The translations under genes and the position numbers were made by a program. This document shows, piece by piece, positions 13,429 to 26,362 of a DNA stretch of 64,000 nucleotides. Each line of letters starts with the position of its first letter. The stretch's first letter is position 1. The notes under the pieces were generated by a model. The model saw nothing but the letters and a program-made list of their open reading frames with translations. It made no database searches and was not told the origin of the DNA. This stretch comes from Callaeas wilsoni (taxonomy: Eukaryota; Chordata; Aves; Passeriformes; Callaeidae), in contig VWPU01003052.1 in NCBI GenBank assembly GCA_013398955.1, forward strand, positions 62,001-126,000. The letters run 5' to 3'.

Positions 13429-16400
13429 AGTAACTGCTGCAGTACTGTACCAGTACCCACAGCTGTGTGGTCTAGATAGCAGCATTTGAGTGAATGTGTA
13501 GATTACCCATATTTCTTGAGATGAAGGAGAACATCTCACAGAGAAAATACATATGGTAGACTGTCCCTAGCAAATCTAGGAAGATAGACTTTGCGTCTGC
13601 TCATTTCAGTTACAGTATTTCCTCTGTCTACTCCAGATCCTAAAAGATGAGCACTTGATTCACTGAATCACTAGGATTTACACGTATCGAATATTCACTC
13701 AGTCTAAAATAGTTTTCTCCTCCTTAGGGATGGGAGAGAAGGCAGCAGGACTGCAAAAGGAAGTACCATTTGCTCACTAAACCCTTCTAGTAGGCTAAGA
13801 GTCTGGAATATCTGCTCCACTTGGGAAAGGTAAAGAGCAGAGCTGCATCGTTGTTCTTTCTTGTATTACATCTAACCAGCAAATGTCACCATCTTTCAAA
13901 AAAAGGCAGTCTGCATTCATGGGCACAGCCATGAAGCTGCCATTGTGCAGGAGACTCTGAGTGAATGCTAGCTCTATCACGGTTTTCCAAGACATGCCTG
14001 TTTTGCTCTTTTCAGTTTTTCTTCTTGTCCCTCTTAGTTTTTTTCTCTCTTTCTGACAGACAGGAAGGCAGTGCTTACTGGTTTCTGCTAAGGCAACGTC
14101 TCCGTTTACTACACAGCTACAAAGACTAAAGACAGGCATTTAAAATGTAATGTGAAATTCTGTAAATTCAAATTATTCCAGGCAGGCTGGATCCAGTCCA
14201 GACACTGGATTTTTTACACTTCTGTCCTGTGGTTACCAGTGCTTCAACATTCTTCATTATTCTGTGGTGAGTGTTGTTGCTAGCTTTGTACTAATATGCT
14301 AGGATGAGAGTTTTGCTGAATGGAAGTGGACTTGATCCAACGTTCATCCCTTCTTTCTTGCCACCGTCGCTATGAGTGGTCTCAGAAACATTAAGGAGCT
14401 CCCAATATACACATCGTGATATTTATTTTCCTGTGTGTTCTTCATCAACAAGATTTTAAATCCTTGAGTTAAAGACCTGTCTTGTTCACCTTTTGTTGTG
14501 AGGCCATGCACCTAATGAGGACATGATCACAGCAGAGCTGGCTGTGGAGTAATCGAGGAATCAGAGAGGCAAAGAATTTGTCTCCTTGTGAGTTACTTTC
14601 CCTGCACTTGAGTGAATACTGATAACGAATGCTTCAGTTTTTTTCCTGTGTAGTTCAGATGGTTCATTTGGTGAATTGTTTACTACATTGACAGTTTTCA
14701 CATGGTATTGTTTCTTTGCCTGACTACATGACTAAACTTTAAAATAAGATGCTAGAAGAGTAATGAAGAGAGTGAATTCACTGGTAGCAAAAAAATCAGA
14801 TTTGAGTCACATCTTCATGAATCTGTCTTTCATTATTTGATCAGCTGGAGTTTATATCCATCACTATTTTAGCCTCTGCTGATTTTTCACTTCATCATAA
14901 TGTTTTGGTTAAATTCAATAATCTTCTTTCTGGGCTAGATTCTGCTTTCAATTATGTTAGTGTAAATCTAGAAGAACCTCACTGAAGGACAGTATAGTTA
15001 TTTTTATTTATTCCAGGGTAACACAAAATGGAGACTGTCTGCTTTACATGTGCTGCTAGGTCTCTATATTAATCTTTAAAATCTCTTTATTTGTTTACAG
15101 ACACAGCATTTTTCCCCAAAAGCCTTTATCACTTGTTCCATGTGTGTTGTAAGGAAGGAGAAAAGTGTTCTTCCCTGATATTTTTTTCTTAGCCCTTTTA
15201 TTTTTCTCTCCAGACACTATATTATGTGTTTAACTACTTAATATTATTTCCTCCCTGTCCACCCATCTGTTTATTTTAGTTGCTTCTTCCTCTTGGCTGG
15301 CTTCTGTATAGACTCTCCCCATATGCCTGCTAGGAATGTGAATGAATATGATTAACAAGCACTGAAATGCACAAATAAGATCTTACTTGAAACTCTGTTT
15401 CAGGATCTGCGTATGGTGGATCATGTCTGCTTCTCAGCACATTAAATATCCTGAACAGAGGTGTGCAGACAAGAGCGAGTCCACACGATGAGACGGTGTT
15501 TCCTTGCAACTGATGAGTAAGTCCTGTGAAGTGATCCTTTCTGCCTAATAATCCTCTTCGTGCACTGTAGCAACAGTGGCTAACAGCTCTAGAGAGAAGC
15601 ATGTGCTGTGCATTTGCATCTGTGTAGCAGATACGCAGAGCCGAGTCCTGCCAAAGCCTCTGGAAGTGTCACATCTTACATGGGTGTTGCAACTTCCTCT
15701 GCCTCTGCACAAGCCCTACCGCTGTTGAATTCTTCCAGAGTTCTGCTAGCTTTTACACATATAATTTAATCCAGTGTTACTTCTCTGCATGAAAGTACCC
15801 TGTGGAGTTCTGCTTACTGAGGGCTTCCTGTTGTATCAGAGGTTGCAGCAACGTGCCAGAGACCTCGGAGTCTTTGTGATGAAGCAACAGGTTGAGAGAG
15901 CTGAGAAATTAAGACTGCGGAAAAAAAGATGGCAAAGATGAAACCTACCAAAGCTTAGCATATTGAGTTCTGTGACTGGGAATAGCTATCAGCTCAGCAA
16001 GTTATGCAAAATAAATCCTGAACGCATGCACTTTGCTTTCTGAATGTCCTATTTGAATCATCTTAAGGCTGATTTTCTGAATTATTTAACTGCATTTAGT
16101 AGGTCTTTCTCAGCTGTGGGCAATCATAAAAAAAACCACACAATCTATCCCAAAAAGAAAGTTTTCTGCTGGGTAAGGGGTGCTCCAGATCCCAAGCCAG
16201 CTCCCTTGTTTAGGCATTAATGCTTAGTCAGCCGATAGCTGTTACTCGTGATCTTTCTGTCCCAGGAAGTGGCAGTACCTGTCTTTCATACACTCTGAAC
16301 TTCTGGCTGGAAAAATGTGTATTGACAAAATAGAAATAATATTTATTTATTTTTCAGTTTGGCCAGAAATTTGTAAAGGATTCATTTTCAATTGACTTGA

Positions 16401-19400
16401 AAAATCGGTTCGTAGAAGTGCCGCCATAAGTGGTCAATTCCTTGATTGCTCTGGATAATACAGGAAAGCCCTTGCTACAAATAATTTTTGGTATTATTGA
16501 TTTACATTTTCATAGTAAATACGTTTGGCTGTGATTGCATCCTCTTTGTGCTTGAACTCTGCAGTCTGGTTTAGTCTTACTGGCACCACTGTTCATGGAA
16601 AAAGACCTTTAAAAGCAGCTGCCACAGAGTGCTTATTCTAGGAAGCCCAATCACAAGGGCCGCAGCCATCCAACAGCAACACAGAAATGGTGCCAGCAGG
16701 CACATGACTGCTCACTGTTTGACTCCACAACTTAAACAGAAATACAAAAACATAAAATGTTTGGCTATGTTTGAGGGGTCAGTGTGTGTATTTCATAAAT
16801 GGTAAAGGAGGTAAGTAATAAAAAATGCAATTTTCCTGAACAGAATAGGAATTGAAATTAATTAAGCATACTATTCACCTATGAATAAGTCCTATGTGTT
16901 GATCAAATTCCAGAATATGCCCAGTGAAAACTTGGCAAAAATCCAGAATTCAGCAGGACCTCGGTTCTTGAACTGTACGTGGGTCTGAGTAGGTGCAGAG
17001 CTCCATTGACAGGGCTCCCAGCCTGCTGCACAGTATGGACCTTTGGAAAGAAAACTTGTGTGCATCTGAGTATGTGTAACTGGTTACATATTTGGAGCCC
17101 AGATTTTATCATTAATAATAAAGTCAGAGCTAAATGGTTGGTGATAAGTTGCTGAAATTCAGAGGAAGAAATTTGAAAACATATGGTAAGATTTGGTTGA
17201 AATCCAATGGAATAAAGTAATTGAATTTTGTACAAAGGCCACAGAAGGGAAATGGAAAATGTGCAATGATAAATTAATATGTGGCCAAGGGTTACGTGTC
17301 CTATCCAGCAATATATACACTAGAAAGTAAAAAAGGTCAGTGTGGGTAAATAAAGATGTGAAAAAGTAATTAAGGGTTGAGACACAGGCATATGTGAGGT
17401 ATAAAACACCCAGGTATGAGAGAGATCTCGGAGTATTAGAGAATTAATTTCACAAAAAATTATGAGGAAAGCAGAGGTGAAAAATGAAATGAGGATCACA
17501 GAAAAGTTTAGATATATATTAAGGCATTTTTCAAGTGTCTAAGGAACAGGAGGTCAGTGAGAGAGGCAGCAATGCCTCAAAGAGAATAGAAGGATAATTT
17601 ATTGAGAGGTAGATGCTTCAGAAGAATTAAATGTTTTCTTTGATTTATTGTTCATAAAAGGAATGGGGGACATATGCCAGGAATAGACAAATACCAAAGG
17701 AAAACAGGTTCATGCCAGAATTAAAAAAATCAGAAAACTTTGGCATAGACTCTCAGCTGGTGAAAATCTGCCAGGTTCCTTTGCCCTCAATAGAGCCAGT
17801 TAACCCATTAAGGTGGTTAGGAGACATTTATCTCATATTTCCAAGTTCTACTTAGAATACCTTAGTGAAGTATGCAAATGGTTTTATATTATTTTTTTCC
17901 CTTTATTTTCACTGATTTAGCTGATAGCTTGTTGCATGGGCTTCAGAGTAGACTTTCCATTCCATAATTTATTCACTGTATAAACTTATGTAGAACTTGA
18001 GGATGCTAGCTATATTTGATGTATATTTTGATGTATATTGCTTTCTATCATAGTTCTGATGATAAGAGGAGTAATATACAAATAGAACAAAACAGCCATA
18101 CTTGTTTCAGACTGGGAATCACAAAAATTGAGAGACTATTTTGGCCAATGCTAGGGTATATGATTTATTGGGTACAGAATATGTTTTCCTTCTGGCATTT
18201 TCAGTACAGGGACTGACTCTGTAAGCCTGCAAGTTTGATAGTGTAACACTTCATCTGTGAGCAGTGAGACGTGTGACGGTGGAGGAGCAAGTTAGAAGTT
18301 CTGTAAAAGAAGATTCCTGTGTGAATTTAACAATTTTTGGTAGCACATTTAATGAGTCATCATACTGACTCGTAGGACTTCAGGATTCCATAGCCTGTCA
18401 GGATCAGACATACTTCAGTACCCCCTGAGAATCCAATGGCAGAGCAGTTCTAACACAGCGTTTAGTGTAGTGCCATGTGTGCAGCAAGAAGTGTCTTGTC
18501 TTCTTTTTTCCATCAGTCCTGCTGCTAATGTTGGATGGAGATGAGTCTTTTTCTTGTGACCAAAATCCTGGGGCTTTTTTCTGGTTTCCTTTAGCATGTT
18601 CATTTTCACAAAGCTCTAAACTTAGCCTCTCACTGAAAATCATAGTGCTTTTTCCTACATTTCCTCCCTATCATTTTGCTGGATTGCCTTAAGCAAATTA
18701 TTTTCATTGAGTAGTAATGATTAAAATCCTGATGCCAGTGACATGTTATTGCCATACGGGAACCTGTGGAAAAGCACTTTGTGTTGACACCTGGGTCAGG
18801 ATTTTGCAGTCCCATTCACTGAGTTGGGCTTGTGAGGAGGAACTTGAGCAGGGAGGAGGAGGGCAGTCCTAGAAACCTAACACAATTGCTTCCAGTTTTG
18901 CTTTTCTCCCTTTAGGTGCGCAGCAGGATGGCAATGGCAGAGCTACCTTGCTTGCTTCCATTTAATAATGCAAAAAATTTTGCGAACCAGTAAACAGAAT
19001 GAGCAGAAAAAAGTGTTCTGCAGATGAGGCATTGCCAGTAACAAAATGGAAATCTACAAGCCAAATTTTTTGTGAAAACATTTTAATCGTTTTCATACAG
19101 CTCTAAAATTAGCCCCGGTGACAGAAAGCGAAACTTAGTTAATGTATTTGTAGCTCTAAGGTGCGCTGATTTATTTATGAACGGTGAATATTTTATGAAG
19201 TTGAATGAGTATTGCAAAAAAGAAGATGAATATTCACTTCAGTTTTAGAAATGGGTTGTTGTGTTTATGCCTTTTCTATGATCACTTTCTATGAACCTTC
19301 TAGTGATTGAAATGCAATTCCCTTGAACTGATATCAAACTGTACTGTCTGAGGGCACTCAAGGATAGTGGATATAAAACTCAGCCTGAATGAATCACATA

Positions 19401-22400
19401 AGGACCTGACCCCGTCCGTCTCAGTTAGGATAAGGCCACATGCAAATGTACTGTGACTAGATTTGGAAACATATTTTCTAGCAGAATGCTTGTTTGTTTA
19501 TTTTCTATTGAAAAATTCTATTTAATCAGCATAAAACATTTTGAGTAAGGCAAGCTTATTTCTTTAAAAATTTAATTTCAAGAAAAAGTATTTCAGTAAG
19601 GTTGAAATATTCTGGTTTAGCACTTTCAGAATGCAAAGTTTCATTTTTCTAAACTTTTTAATTACTTCCCATGTAAAAAAAATTCTTCATTTATTACCTA
19701 AATCAATCACATATAGAAAAAATAAAAGCTAATCAAAAATTTTTTTTTTACAAAATACATTTAACATAATTTAAAAAGCCACAAACCTCTCCTTAAAGTT
19801 TCAGATCTTTCAAGTCCTTATTAACCACATTCTGGCACCATTTGTACACTTTAAGAAAAAAAAATATAAAGAAAGTTGTTTGATTTTTTTTCATTTTTAG
19901 GTACAACATTGGTATTCAAGCTGATGAATATATTCTCCATATATATGGGCATGTGTGTGTGTTTCTGAAAAACCTCCTAGACAAATTTTTGTGGCAGGAT
20001 GTCAGCCAAAGCATAATGTTTTTTTCTTACTAGGTCAAATATTTAAAGGCTTTTCAGATTGATAAAGAAGAGGTAAATTCTATTGAAAGTGCTTATAGGA
20101 GAGAATGATGTGAAGAATGCTTATGGATGCTTTTTCAACAAATTAGGATGTCCAAGAAAAGGGCTACCAGCAAAGGAAGCTTTTTGGTAACAAGCATATT
20201 TTTTCTCCAGCACAGTGCTCACAAACAATGATATAATTCATCTGACTCAAGTTTTTCTCCCAGTGCACCACTTTTGTGCACCATATAAAAGGACTACCAA
20301 CAGTAACATCATAGACACCAAATATGTCCATTTGCCCATACCATGCTCAAACTATGGCCAAATACCACTCACCCTGGTTCCAGCCCATCACGTTAGTGCA
20401 AACCTGCTCACCTACCCTTGCTGCAGCTCTGCTCTGATGTGCTTAGGCACAACCTGAGGTGGAGGGAAAGGGGAGATCTCTGCCATTACCTGCTGCCTTG
20501 GCCAGCTGGCAGCCTTTGGCATCAGGATGGAGTGAAGAGCTCAGGCAGTACTGTCCAAACAATTTTGCTGAAGTGCTTGTTTGGGTTTTGTTTCTTGACT
20601 ACTTAAGGCAAAGAAAATCTTTGCACAGTCCCTCAGTGCTTTTTAACAAGGAGAATTTCTAAAATTATTTGACGAAACCAAGATATATGAGAAAGTCAAA
20701 AGTAAGAAGCACACAGGGCTTGATGTAAAGAATGATGTGCACCTAAAACATATGCAAAAAAAGGAAAATATTAAAGATGGCAGCCTGACCTTAAAATTAA
20801 AAATTAAATTGAAGATCTTTGTCTTAAACAGTGGAAGCAGGGAATGGTTCTGTATGACAAGGTTGTGGAGTTTTTCCCTCCAAGCCCCAGAGGTTCAAGA
20901 TCAGCAGTGCCAAGCAGGCTTTGCCTTTTATCTCACCACCAGAGTGTTTCTCTAGCTCTGGAACCCACTGGCCCTTCGCTAAGGTGATAACTAATCTGAA
21001 ATTTCAAGATTAAATTTTCTTAGCACCTTTTTTTAAAAAGTTGTCTACACCATAATTTTCTGTGATGCCCTGATAAGGACTCACTACTACAAAGGGAGTA
21101 GGCTGGGCTTCCTCAGCATAGACCTTCAATTGAATCCCCATTTATGGTAAAAATAGCACCATGTGTTGACCTTGGCCACCAGCCTGTTAGTCACTATAAT
21201 CCTGGCAGAAACACCTTACTAGATATGATCATCAAAAAATGGATTATGTAGCTGAACTCTGCTCCAATGCTGAAGCATTCAAAATCTATTTCGAAAAGTG
21301 TCAGCAATGTAGTGTTTGTATCCACGACAAGCCCCTGGCAGGAGATCCTTCACAAGTTATTATGCTATCACCTGAAACCAATTGCATGAAACAAACTGAT
21401 ATAAGTTCTTCTTTAAAACACCCTACTCTGAATTCTCATTAGGTGTTGGGACTACTTTAGTAGTTTTGTTCAGACTATCTTACAGAAAGAGAAAGACAAC
21501 TTTTATTTCTGGGCAGACGGCTGCATGAGATTTTTGGTTGATTGCAGTTTTGATGGGGTTTTTTAGCTGTGCTTCAATAATGAAAGCTTTTAAGTTTCTT
21601 TAGAAATGAGTGATAAAATCCTGTGCATTGCTGTATTTATTTAATTTCTGTAATATATCCACTTATAGGACAAAAGACAAAGTTTTAATATAATGATGCA
21701 TAGCTGTGGTCAAGGTTCTTCATTAATTAGAAATAGAAAGGAAGCTAATGGCATCTTCACAACATGCAGTGAAATATGCTTAATTAACATGGAGAGGCCT
21801 CCAAAAATAGTATCTAACTGAGCTAGCTACAAAAGCAGTAATATTGCACTTACTTGGCAAACCACTTAAACTAATTAGCCTTGCAAAGAGAGGGGGCTTA
21901 GTAGCTCAGTTATATTGTCTTTGCTCTCCAAACATATTGCTTTTGGGGCTGAGCAAGGGATATCACCTGGCACTGCTTTTCACCCTGCAGCCCCGCTCCC
22001 ACACCCTCGCTTGCCTCCTGGGTTGTGTGGCATTCTCCACCATGTGTGTTGTGGATGCACCTGCCTTCTCTTCTTTTTTGGGTACAGGGGAAAAATCAAA
22101 CATGTCCCCCATCCTCCCCAAAAATAATCTGAACACAAGCTCAAAAGATGGACTTGGCAGATGATCTTTTTTAAAAGAAACAGAGCAAAGTTAACGTTGT
22201 CTCAAGGGCTGACCATGCTGATACTGTCAAATTCAACATGTGTTTGAATATTTAATGTATTATGGAAAAAAACCAGCTATATTTGCTTCCACTAAAAAAA
22301 AAAAATGTACTGATAAAGGCTGGACAAAAAAAAAAAAATACCCGTAAGCAGAATAAGTGATAGTGTAATGTTACGCAGTTTGCATGAGAAAGGCCAAATA

Positions 22401-22943
22401 TTTTGTGCAGAGTTTGGGAGGGGAGAAGAGTTGCTTGTTCCAGTGTCCCACATTCAAATGGCAATATGCATTTCAGATAAGAAGCATTTGCAGAGTTGTT
22501 GAGGCACTTAGTTGACAAACAGAAGAGTTTCTCAAATAGATCAGTGTAGGACAACAAAATTCTTAGAAAGAACATGTAGCAAGTGTGCAGAGAATTTCAG
22601 TAGTTTGCCTCTGATATCCTTCATGTCCAGGTGTTTCTTCAGAGAGACCATAAAGGTATTCCTAGAGCTACGACAGCCTATTCTACATGGGGGAATGTAG
22701 GAAACTTTAGACCTCTGGGTCATCAACCTATCAAGTTTTAGAAATGTAGGTCAAGAATCTTAAAACTATCATATTAAAATATACTGTTCAGGATACCTAA
22801 AGTGTAGATTAGGGCTCCTGGCTTATCCTAAAAATTCTGGAACAGTATTCATGAAAGAACATATAATAGCAGCTGCATAACTTATGGGTCAATGCAGTTA
22901 ATGGCAATGCTTCACAGGCAACCTGTTCATTGAGGATGTGATG
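13429..22943. other. Non-coding sequence, mostly unique
   Basis: This long stretch has no supported gene. Open frames on both strands (for example minus 13795-14139, 114 codons; minus 16903-17235, 110 codons; plus 21844-22164, 106 codons) lack recognisable domains. 15404-15516 is bounded by splice-site-like AG and GTAAGT. 17320-17640 is strikingly purine-rich on the plus strand. 21775-21895 mixes TTAATTAA, CCAAAAATAG and CACTTAA motifs. Short A runs lie at about 22293 and 22327. No interspersed repeat family was recognised. Confidence 0.5.
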
Positions 22944-22999
22944 TGGTTTGGTTTGGTTTGGTTTGATTTGGTTTGGTTTGGTTTGGTTTGGTTTGGTTT
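22944..22999 (+). repeat. TTTGG pentanucleotide array
   Basis: About eleven tandem copies of GGTTT with one substitution (GATTT in place of GGTTT near 22964). The array is otherwise pure and ends abruptly in unique sequence on both sides. Confidence 0.93.
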
Positions 23000-25900
23000 A
23001 TAGTGAATTTTCTGCCTGCTTTGTGTGGAAGCAAGTGGCTAAGAGTGTTCATTTATAGCAGCATTTGCTTTGGAAAAGTGAAAGCACTACATTTTTACAG
23101 TGATCCCAAATTTGTATGAGTAGCACATATAGCAAGGGAGTTAAGGTGTCTTTGCTTGCTATCTAATCACTTTGCAAAAACAAAGTAATGGGTGTGGATT
23201 AAGATCCTATTTAATGTTTTTACAGAAAGACACCGAGATGCCATCACATATATAGTATGTTACATAAGAGAAATCGTAAAGAAAGAGTTATGAATCCCCC
23301 ACAGCTTTTTCAGTTGTTCTCTGTTTCAAAAACTTATAGAGAAAAATAATAATAAAACATATTCTAGTGCTTTCTTATTTTTAAAGTAAAGAATTTGTTT
23401 TCATGAAGATAACATGTTTGCCAGATTTTATCGTTCAGTGGATTCTTAAAGCCTAGTTATTTGTTTGTCATAGAAATGATGGCTGAAATGGAAACATTGC
23501 AACTCTGAGAGACAACGCTATAAGAAACTGAGTGAAATTTTTAAAAAAAAGGATGTGGTGACTTAATCTGAGAATCCCTTGGGCATGAGAACTATGACTC
23601 AGCTGGCTTCTGATTTGATGCTGATATTCGGAAAATTACAGACAGAACGCCACAGCCCTATCCAAAGTGTCCATATCCTGAGCACTAGGAGAAAAGAATA
23701 AAACTTTTTACAGTGTTTCACAATAGGGTGACAGCTGTCACCACTATTTTGTAGAGGTCTATCTTACTGGCACTTGTGAATGACTTAATGGTTAAAACTT
23801 CTGATTTATAGGCAGAGAAATAAAATTAGTGAAGGAATTATGAAAACAGCACCCTTACACTACCAGAAAGATAACCTGAGTAAGAAGACAGACCATTTGG
23901 TATATGAATGACATTTTTGAAGGTATTTTTGGCATATTTGTCCCAACTGTGAGCTAATTTTTAGTTTGAATAAGGACATAATCATGGGTTAATTATAATT
24001 AGCATACTTCTCTTTTGTAAGTAATGTCTCCTGCATGCATAATCTGCACTACAGTTCAAAAAGTTTGCTTTAGCAAATGAATTAACATGTAGGGGCAACA
24101 TAATTCAAGACTTCTAAAATGCAAAAAGACAGGTACCTTCACCAAAATGAGCAAAGGCTAACAGATTATTTTACCCAGCTTCTATCTCAAGTTTTGCAGT
24201 ATATATTGACTTCATTATTAACTGAGATGGGCTGCTACTGCTGTCCAAAAAGCTATTTTATAGCTAGCTGACTGTGTTGAACAACCAAGCTGAAGACCAG
24301 GGAAGCAGAGATGCTCTGATAGACACTGATAACATGTGTGGGATTTTACAGACTAAGTTTTGGTGACAGTTGTGGCAGAAATGAAAATTCCAGGTAACAT
24401 AATTATTCTTGTGGTGAACAAAAAAGCACAAAGTGAACTGCATCTCAAGCTCAGGAAGGATCTGAGGATAGTACTGCTAAGTTGCAAGTTACTGCAGGAG
24501 GAACACTACAGAATGTGTTGGAGAAGAAGATGATGGTTCTTGGTTTCCCATTCCAACTGTAGGCTGCAAATCAGAAATATCTCAAGATGATATTAAGAAG
24601 AATCTAAAAATTTTCAAAATTCATAGTAAGATATTAGAGTAGAGCTTAAGATGATCAAAATTCATTTCAAGATATTGGTCACAACTTTCAGGCCCTGGAT
24701 GTTTTAGCCAAGTGAAACAAAGAATTTGGCTTTTCAGCTGACTATCCCCACAGCACAGTCTTGGGTTGTATTTTTCTCTGAAAACAGCATGATGAAACAA
24801 AGGAATTAGAGAATGCTGAAATCCTGGCTATATCTTAAAGAGAGAGTTCATTGTTTATTTTTTAACTCTGTTTCAGAACTAAAAAGAAGGAAGCTAGGAT
24901 AACATTACATTTTCAGCTTTCTGGTTTTATAATGAAGTTTCTAAGCTATCAAAAAGAGAAGTGAATTATATCTGACAAAGAGGTAAAGAAACTTCTGTAT
25001 ACAACAAGTAAACATTTACCAGCTTGATAAATTTTACTTTGAATTCTCAAGCTCAGATTTTTCTTTATAAGTCTCCTTAGAAACCCAAACACCCAGAAGT
25101 TTTTAAAGACTCACGAGATAAAATTTGCTTGTGTTCTTTCTGAACTCCCACATATTTCGAAGGTATGTTTCTTTGTCCAACATTGAAACATTTTTTCCAT
25201 CATGGTTCTGTGTGTGTTTTGAGTATTGCATAGACTGGAGGCCTTTTCAGAGCTGTCTTTCCACCTGTACTTCAACCTCCTTTAAAACAAACAGGATTGT
25301 GTTCTGAGCTTCAAGGGTACAGAAAAGGGATAACATGGAATACAAAAGGTTAATTATTTTAGCCAGTGATTACTGCCCTTTTAACACTGCTTTTTCTCTT
25401 TAATCTGGTATTAATTTCATCCCTAACCTTGCTCCTGAGATCACTTATTGTAGGTGTAAAACAAGAATCCTTCTTTGTCATCTACACTGTCATCTTTGAA
25501 TTAAACTCCTTGGATGGGGTATGCACAAGGTACAGTTCCATAGGGTTTATTAAAGGAAATTGTCTTAGCAAATATGTCTGTTTCATTTGATTCTGAGGAA
25601 TAATTGGTTAATGAGGGAATGATTACTTTGTTCAGACATGATTACTGAAGAAACGTTTGGTCCATATGTTGCTGAATAATGTGAAATTCTCCAGTGAAAG
25701 GGGACAATGATTAGAAGAAATAAGATAGCTGGAGAATATATTCCCAAAAGTGTTACACTAGTTTTTGTTAACAAGCCAACTCTAAGGATAGTGTTTCCCT
25801 CAATAGGCATGAAAGTTCAAAATACCTAATCGGTTTAAACTGTTTGTTGAAAAAACAGTAGGTAATTTCCTTTGTTTTTCTTAGATCAAAGAACTGTGTC

Positions 25901-26328
25901 TTCCTCTGATAAACAATGTGACTATCACAGCTGTTTCTCCCCTTTAACATGATGTTAATTTGTTATTGTTGTCTTGATGGGCATATATTAATACAACTAT
26001 ATCTTTAAAATAATCCCATCCTTCTCTGCTGTCTATTAGTTTATTTTATAGGAATTGAGTGTATTGGCACTCTGACATACATGCAGTGTGCATGCATAGA
26101 GGCAGGCAAGCACACACAGGCACAGGCACATCATGGCTGGTGTGCATTGTGATTCTTATAGTTAATTAAGAATATTCAAGTGTTTTCGTTATCCAGAGTC
26201 ATTTTTACTTGCTCAGAAATTTCTCTAAGTCTTACTTTACCGCTAAAACTTGGTCTGCTTGCTTGCAATCAATAGGTGTCTTTTTCCTCAATATAAAAAT
26301 GGCTGCACACTTCAAGAGATTAATGAAA
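23000..26328. other. Non-coding unique sequence
   Basis: No gene or repeat family recognised. An imperfect 41-bp-spaced duplication is present at about 24615-24675, where CAAAATTCAT followed by AAGATATT occurs twice. Open frames are all under 80 codons. Confidence 0.5.
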
Positions 26329-26362
26329 TGTAGGTAGGTAGGTAGGTAGTTGGGTAGGTAGA
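26329..26362 (+). repeat. Short GTAG tetranucleotide array
   Basis: Roughly eight copies of GTAG, interrupted once by TTGG. It has the same unit and strand as the first half of the large compound array at 61749-61878. The minus-strand open frame crossing it encodes a leucine/proline/threonine/tyrosine pattern derived from the repeat. Confidence 0.88.

Noticed and set aside
13171..13539. Minus-strand frames encoding phenylalanine-, glycine- and leucine-rich peptides
   Set aside because: They are translations of the A-rich tract at 13304-13428.
18895..18995. Strong acceptor-like pyrimidine tract with a short ATG frame after it
   Set aside because: The frame closes after about 22 codons and no donor or polyadenylation signal follows.
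20281..20320. TATA-box-like CCATATAAAAGG
   Set aside because: An isolated match in A+T-rich DNA with no downstream exon or CpG island.
21897..21970. tRNA-like start (GGCTTAGTAGCTCAGTTA)
   Set aside because: It has an A-box-like string, but no B-box, no paired acceptor arm and no proper anticodon stem follow.
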